Shown: positions 19,701 to 23,160 of the stretch, piece by piece | Position numbering within the stretch: position 1 is the first letter of the stretch | Layout: each line of letters starts with the position of its first letter | Origin: a virus | IMG/VR virus record: IMGVR_UViG_3300042346_000961 | Location: 1-23,160 of that record | DNA length: 23,160 bases | Reading direction: 5' to 3' (one strand) | Notes under the pieces: generated by a model | Seen by the model: only the letters and a program-made list of their open reading frames with translations | Told to the model about the DNA's origin: nothing | The model's database searches: none | Position numbers and translations under genes: made by a program

Positions 19701-22700
19701 ATCCGACGCTCTGTGAGGCTCCGCTCCCTGCGCCATTTGATGCGGCGATGCTCGCAGTGAATGAACCAATGGTTGTGGGTGCTCCGGTGATGGCCCCAGT
19801 GGAGGAGTTGATCGACAACCCGGCGGGCAGGGCCGTGGCAGCCCATGCGGTGGCAGGGCGATCGAGAGCATCATCAAGCGCGATATTTGCCGAAAACGCA
19901 TCCCCGACCTTGCCGGTGAATGTCTGCCCGGCGGTGATGAGCGGCACGCCGATGGCGATCGAAAGCGTGGCTGTCTCGGTGTCCGAGCCGCCGGGTCCGG
20001 TGGCTGTGAGGGTGATTGTGGTCGTCTCGACATCCTGAGGTGTTCCGGTGATCTCGCCGGTGGATGAATTGATCGTGGCCCAACTTGGCAACCCCGTGGC
20101 CGACCAGCTAGTCACAGGCCGGTTTGTCGCATCAGTCAGCGAAAAGGTTTTGCTAAATGCCGTTCCCACAGCCCCGCTGGCAGTCTGCCCTGCGGTGATG
20201 ATCGGCACGCCATCGGCGATCGTGAAGGCGATACTTGTTGCGGTGCCTGCGCCCCCGCCGCCCGTGGCCGTGAAGGAGGCTGTAAACGAACCCCTGGTCG
20301 TCGGCGTGCCCGAGATCGCGCCTGTGGTCGTATTGAGCGACAGCCCCGCAGGAAGCCCCGTGGCACTCCAAGAGGTCGCAGGCCGATCCAGCGCGTCATC
20401 AAGAGCAGGCGTTTGAGTGAACGCCACGCCCACCTTGCCCGAAAAACTCTGCCCGCTTGTGATAATAGGCGCACCCACAGCGATCGAGATTGTTGCCGTC
20501 TCGGTGTCTGTGCCTCCCGGCCCAGTAGCGGTAAGGGTGATAGTTGTGCTGCCGCCGTCCTGGGGTGTGCCGGTGATCACTCCGGTGCTGGAATTGATCG
20601 AGGCCCAACTTGGCAGGCCCGTAGCACTCCATGATGTCACAGGGCGGGTTGCCGAGTCGGTGAGCGAGAATGTTTTGGAAAATGCCTCGCCAACCTTTCC
20701 TGATCCGGTCTGGTTCGGCGGGATGATTGGCGCTCCTTCGGAGATCGTGAAGGCTACGCTTGTCGCTGGGCTTGTTCCTCCGCTGCCCGTGGCCGTGAAG
20801 GATGCAGTGAAGCTTCCTTTCGTGGTTGGTGTGCCGGTGATTGCCCCCGTGCTGGTGTTTAGTGAGAGGCCGGTGGGGATGCCTATGGCGCTCCATGAGG
20901 TCGCTGGGCGATCTACGGCGTCAGTGAGCGAGATCGTTCCAGAAAACGCATCGCCGACCTTGGCGGTGAATGTCTGCCCGGCGGTGATGAGCGGCACTCC
21001 GATGGCGATTGAGAGCGTCGCCGTCTCGGTGTCGGATCCGCCGGGGCCAGTAGCCGTGAGGGTGATTGTGGTGCTGCCGCTGTCTTGCGGTGTGCCGGTA
21101 ATCTCTCCGGTGCTGGAATTGATGGAGGCCCAGCTCGGCAGTCCGGTGGCAGACCATGAGGTCACAGGGCGGTTGGTGCTGTCGGTGAGCGAGAATGTCT
21201 TTGAAAATGCTTCGCCGACTTTACCTGATCCGGTCTGGTTCGGTGGGATGATTGGCGTCCCCTCTGAAATAGAAAAACTCACATCCGTCGCCGGGCTTGT
21301 TCCTCCGTTCCCTGTCGCTGTGATGGAGGCAGTAAAACTCCCCTTCGCTGTTGGCGTGCCGGTGATTGCACCCGTGCTAGTATTCAGCGTCAGCCCAGCA
21401 GGCAAGCCCGTGGCACTCCATGAATCCACAGGTCGATCCAAGGAATCAGTCAGCGCGATCGTTCCAGAAAATGCCACGCCCACTTTTCCCGAAAAGGTCT
21501 GATCCGCCGTAATGCTCGGCGGCCCCACCTCGATCAAGATTATCGCCGTGGTCGGCTCGCTCGTGCCTCCCGGGCCAGTAGCGGTGAGGGTGATTGTAGT
21601 CGTCTCGACATCCTGCGGCGTTCCCGTGATCTGGCCAGTGGAGGAATTGATCGAGGCCCAAGTTGGAAGTCCCGTGGCACTCCACGAAGTCACAGGGCGG
21701 TTTGCAGAGTCGGTGAGCGAGAATGTTTTGGAGAAAGCCTCGCCGACTTTCCCCGAAGCCGTCTGCCCAGCCGTGATAATCGGCACAGCATCCTCGATGG
21801 AGTAAATTTCGATAGATTTCGAGTTAGTCGTCGGCCAAATATCGAAAGCAATGTATTCGGCATTTTCCGAAATATCCACTGCAGAGCCGAAATAGTCTAA
21901 ACCCGAGGGGCGCGGAATCTCAACGCTGCGCGATGTCACCCAGTCGCTGCCAGTCCATGAATATGTGTCTACAGAAAAACGATCTCGGTGAACAAGGAAA
22001 GATCCGTCGGCCGATAATGCTATTGAGGTCTGTGATATCGACTGAGAAAGATTGATAGCGCTGCCAGCCTCAACCCACGCGCCAGAGATTAAATCGTAAG
22101 TCCTGATTGTCGTCTGGCTCAAGGCCACAACTCGGGTTCCGGTATTGTTTATTTTAACCGAATAAAGCGTAGAGTCTGGCAGCGTGATATTTTCGCCAAC
22201 ACGAACAGTTTCCGTGCCGGAAACTCCTTGAAAAACAGAGATTGTTTTTAGCGAATTATAGCTGCCATAGACAACGCAATAAGTTCCGTTTCGGGATAAA
22301 GAACAATTTCCTGCAAAATCATTATTTGCGCCATATCTTTTTGACTGATTAAATGAGTTGTATGGTTCAAATTCGTTAAGTTTCCCAAAACTTACATATT
22401 TATAGTTGTATGAAACGCCTTGAGATGTTTGCCCCTGCGAATGCGCAGAATAAGCGATATACCCGTTGCTAGTCGCATCGAAGCCATATAGAGTGAGGTT
22501 ATTAGTCCGTGCTACGAGTGTATAAAGTTGACCTCCCGGAGCCCAATATATATAGATTCCGCTGCCCACCAAGTAAGCATAATATTGCCCGCTGGAATCG
22601 ATTGGTAAGCACTTTTGTTGAATGCCGCTGAAAGATATATCTGACTCCGGAAGGCTTATCGTTCTCAGTAAGTGCAAACTAAAGTTAGGCTCGTTAAATT

Positions 22701-22830
22701 GCCATCCACTGTAGGTTTCATTTGTTGAAAATGTAAGATACTCTTGGGATGAAATAGTTAAACTATTAAATCTTTCAAAATCTGCAACTGAGACAGACCC
22801 GAGCCGGTTCAACAAGACTGGTGTGCTCAT
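16756..22830 (-). CDS. Giant modular tail fibre/adhesin: propeller-like head, ten Ig-like (He_PIG) repeats, long C-terminal region (2024 aa)
   Basis: The start is ATG 22830 (MSTPVLLNRLGSV). Residues 1-349 have repeated strand motifs such as LSRNGTYCVVYGS, INNTGTRVVALS, LSADGSFLVHRD and ISENAEYIAFD, like blades of a beta-propeller. Residues 350 to about 1230 carry ten tandem Ig-like repeats of 87-88 residues (nine close copies, the tenth divergent) with the He_PIG signature G-x-x-x-x-x-S-T-G-x-I-T-G-T-P. Residues 1236 to about 1365 (LELYVDPKGRKMLSKAN ... IQNSVIRGN) match the first 135 residues of the 543-aa fibre. The remaining 660 residues are beta-rich with no recognised motif and end LYEIRRAI. 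The Ig array is probably a spacer holding the head away from the tail, for receptor contact. The head DNA is much more AT-rich than the rest. No Shine-Dalgarno is visible before the start. Confidence 0.85.
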   Translation of the reverse strand: MSTPVLLNRLGSVSVADFERFNSLTISSQEYLTFSTNETYSGWQFNEPNFSLHLLRTISLPESDISFSGIQQKCLPIDSSGQYYAYLVGSGIYIYWAPGGQLYTLVARTNNLTLYGFDATSNGYIAYSAHSQGQTSQGVSYNYKYVSFGKLNEFEPYNSFNQSKRYGANNDFAGNCSLSRNGTYCVVYGSYNSLKTISVFQGVSGTETVRVGENITLPDSTLYSVKINNTGTRVVALSQTTIRTYDLISGAWVEAGSAINLSQSISQTSIALSADGSFLVHRDRFSVDTYSWTGSDWVTSRSVEIPRPSGLDYFGSAVDISENAEYIAFDIWPTTNSKSIEIYSIEDAVPIITAGQTASGKVGEAFSKTFSLTDSANRPVTSWSATGLPTWASINSSTGQITGTPQDVETTTITLTATGPGGTSEPTTAIILIEVGPPSITADQTFSGKVGVAFSGTIALTDSLDRPVDSWSATGLPAGLTLNTSTGAITGTPTAKGSFTASITATGNGGTSPATDVSFSISEGTPIIPPNQTGSGKVGEAFSKTFSLTDSTNRPVTSWSATGLPSWASINSSTGEITGTPQDSGSTTITLTATGPGGSDTETATLSIAIGVPLITAGQTFTAKVGDAFSGTISLTDAVDRPATSWSAIGIPTGLSLNTSTGAITGTPTTKGSFTASFTATGSGGTSPATSVAFTISEGAPIIPPNQTGSGKVGEAFSKTFSLTDSATRPVTSWSATGLPSWASINSSTGVITGTPQDGGSTTITLTATGPGGTDTETATISIAVGAPIITSGQSFSGKVGVAFTQTPALDDALDRPATSWSATGLPAGLSLNTTTGAISGTPTTRGSFTASFTATGGGGAGTATSIAFTIADGVPIITAGQTASGAVGTAFSKTFSLTDATNRPVTSWSATGLPSWATINSSTGEITGTPQDVETTTITLTATGPGGSDTETATLSIAIGVPLITAGQTFTGKVGDAFSANIALDDALDRPATAWAATALPAGLSINSSTGAITGAPTTIGSFTASIAASNGAGSGASQSVGFTISAGKPLITPNQTLNGTVGTAFSAGVAISDSANRPATSYAFTALPAWAATNSSSGVIAGTPTTAGTTTFSVTATGPGGTSDPTNVSLVISASNGGGGGTTPTITMQLPTSQSFTATVGSSFTATPQVLSGEPVSWYATSLPDWASIDSATGQITGTPTFTGTHYISLTAVDENSLTATGVFILTTVSWNTLELYVDPKGRKMLSKANTRSVLSKMTLKRDDRTPFTIVFVSDTTTFSVPADYNISVGIKQTYGGEYLAYADADSGILDLSTDPVQELFADEPDQIDALLEIKWEDAATAAIRTITLPLQIQNSVIRGNLSGGGGSVSGPIASGGNSLAPYLAARQIVLTGEQAEESTLTLREPLTDPLYHRPTQSSLPGQRGWLSGVSNVTITSEVEGAQITTPLTAGQDFVFFPDRQCFYFTNPETEGAISIVGSASRNFIDFGVSITKQVAASSSVQTTIPIDSPDFEILTCSVVSPDKGTEEIPDFYFDKPTATILFKSNITSSAVVAYFATSLGEVKMRGMSLTAGNELAISKDIWPSIDGVSVDGVALAPADYSFANNQILLATPVTNSLVTIFGPQTEYSAKLTGATVNLPSTLLRATRVECSPKTTINGQEWNPAGLYYPFYILEKIEGSPSDILHLGGSWPSGQADGTFTITAAFRPTPEIEDTYTYTFNYWPGNAIELPAKLDNVHTMQAANTTGLVVFDPDTQTLLCSKERVGTLQYTATHRAYEGLALGGETLEIVEEIPGIYATTCGTGHYISTLRTFSPPLDWYEWWVAEWGRKLVQIVDSQNIVIYQDESPNAFAKSRPGYTALELKPLTLKLPLAALYPTARRNDDTFFQEAFQPDFLGTTFSSSTFPELDDTQRYAADSIAAGKTIALSSNTSAPVRGVQGASFAGPKPTFYAGQTVPYIALATYKWFVVKCTATGGNPALTSGNRYLLCVNNVHLDSKAIMVNITNEGFNVAADLYEIRRAI
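16765..16771 (-). promoter_or_regulatory. Strong ribosome-binding site for the polyglycine gene
   Basis: AAGGAGG on the minus strand, 8 nt before ATG 16756, within the last codons of the giant gene. It is the best Shine-Dalgarno in the fibre block and suggests the polyglycine protein is made in higher amount than its neighbours. Confidence 0.7.
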
Positions 22831-22901
22831 GGTGCTCTAAATGGCGCGGAGTATGTCGGCGTGAGTATTGTGGCCATGCTCTGTTCCCCGCATGTCAAAA
22901 C
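22831..22901. other. Short gap before the giant gene, with a possible 18-codon reading frame
   Basis: On the minus strand a frame from ATG 22893 to TAG 22837 encodes MRGTEHGHNTHADILRAI. It has no clear ribosome-binding site. Its ending ADILRAI recalls the end of the giant protein (ADLYEIRRAI), which could be a remnant of a duplicated gene or chance. It is not counted as a gene. Confidence 0.3.
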
Positions 22902-23160
22902 TCAACACTCTTCGGTCGGGAGCCATTTGAATCCATCGCCCGAGAAGGCGAGCACATAAGTCGCGCCATCGGTCGGCGGAGGCGGTGAGAAGATCAGTTG
23001 GCGCTGTCGTTTTCCGGAGGGGCCAGCGACCTCCGTGGTGATCCAGGGTTGTGGGCGGCCGGAGCTGTCGCGCTCCGGGATATCTAGCGTCGCATAGATA
23101 AAATTCTCATCGAGGTCGGATGCGGAAATTTGAACCGGGTAGCCGCCACCCTTGGCCGAC
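22902..23160 (-). CDS. Partial tail-region protein, 3' end only (cut by window edge)
   Basis: Eighty-five codons of an open frame without start, entering from the right edge and ending at TGA 22904-22902. The sequence includes 'GGGYPVQISASDLDENFIYA', 'ERDSSGRPQPWITTEVAGPS' and ends ATYVLAFSGDGFKWLPTEEC. The last residues parallel the end of the polyglycine protein (KYVFGSIDGELGWIATEEC), pointing to a shared C-terminal motif. Position at the head of the fibre block suggests another fibre or tail-tip component. No family is recognised. Confidence 0.6.
   Translation of the reverse strand, partial: SAKGGGYPVQISASDLDENFIYATLDIPERDSSGRPQPWITTEVAGPSGKRQRQLIFSPPPPTDGATYVLAFSGDGFKWLPTEEC

Noticed and set aside
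19130-21785. CRISPR array or DNA transposon-like repeats
   Set aside because: The periodicity of about 264 bp is in frame with 87-88-residue Ig-like protein repeats and has no unique spacers.

Overview
The window is a contiguous piece of a temperate, double-stranded DNA tailed phage genome, probably a long-tailed one judging from its large fibre set. Apart from one small regulator every gene is on the minus strand, so the map is best read from right to left. The host cannot be fixed from sequence. The lipoprotein in the lysis cassette points to a Gram-negative cell envelope. The dense He_PIG-type Ig repeats and BspA-like leucine-rich repeats recall Verrucomicrobiota/PVC and similar bacteria, but that is a weak inference. 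The attachment site offers a better handle: it carries the 3' half of a tRNA-Leu(UAA) gene that should match the host.

Layout in transcription order. (1) 23160-9159: tail-fibre and adhesin block. It starts with the 3' end of a gene ending in TEEC, then a 2024-residue protein (beta-propeller-like head, ten Ig-like repeats, long C-terminal region), a protein with 30 consecutive glycines, a Cys-rich protein with a 13-G homopolymer, a zinc-ribbon protein, a 543-aa fibre with HxH repeats, several fibre-tip proteins, a BspA-type leucine-rich protein and a repetitive coiled-coil fibre. (2) 9162-7809: lysis cassette of a membrane/coiled-coil protein, a holin-like protein, a lipoprotein and an Amidase_2 endolysin. 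(3) 7809-7558: attachment region, with the 3' half of tRNA-Leu(UAA) flanked by GTTGCCC repeats. (4) 7557-6538: tyrosine integrase. (5) 6524-6009: control region with a rightward ribbon-helix-helix (RHH) regulator and four GGTGCAC-type operator-like palindromes. (6) 6008-1: leftward early operon with a second RHH protein, an excisionase-like HTH protein, four very small proteins, a recombination cassette (Sak4-like ATPase, Fe-S RecB/Cas4-like nuclease, SSB-like protein ending DDIPF), a ParB/MT-A70 methyltransferase fusion, a nuclease-like protein, a small protein, a replication-initiation-type protein and the start of a DnaB-type helicase.

Lysis genes, attachment site, integrase and early genes follow each other without host DNA. 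This is the order expected of an excised, circular or packaged phage genome crossing attP; an integrated prophage would have chromosome at this point. Most gene junctions are ATGA, GTGA or TAATG overlaps, so translation is heavily coupled. The most interesting material is the fibre block, which combines a slippage-prone G tract, an expandable polyglycine repeat, an alternating Ig-repeat array, swapped paralogous domains and an AT-rich N-terminal module. The early operon is the other point of interest, with its recombination and methylation cassette.
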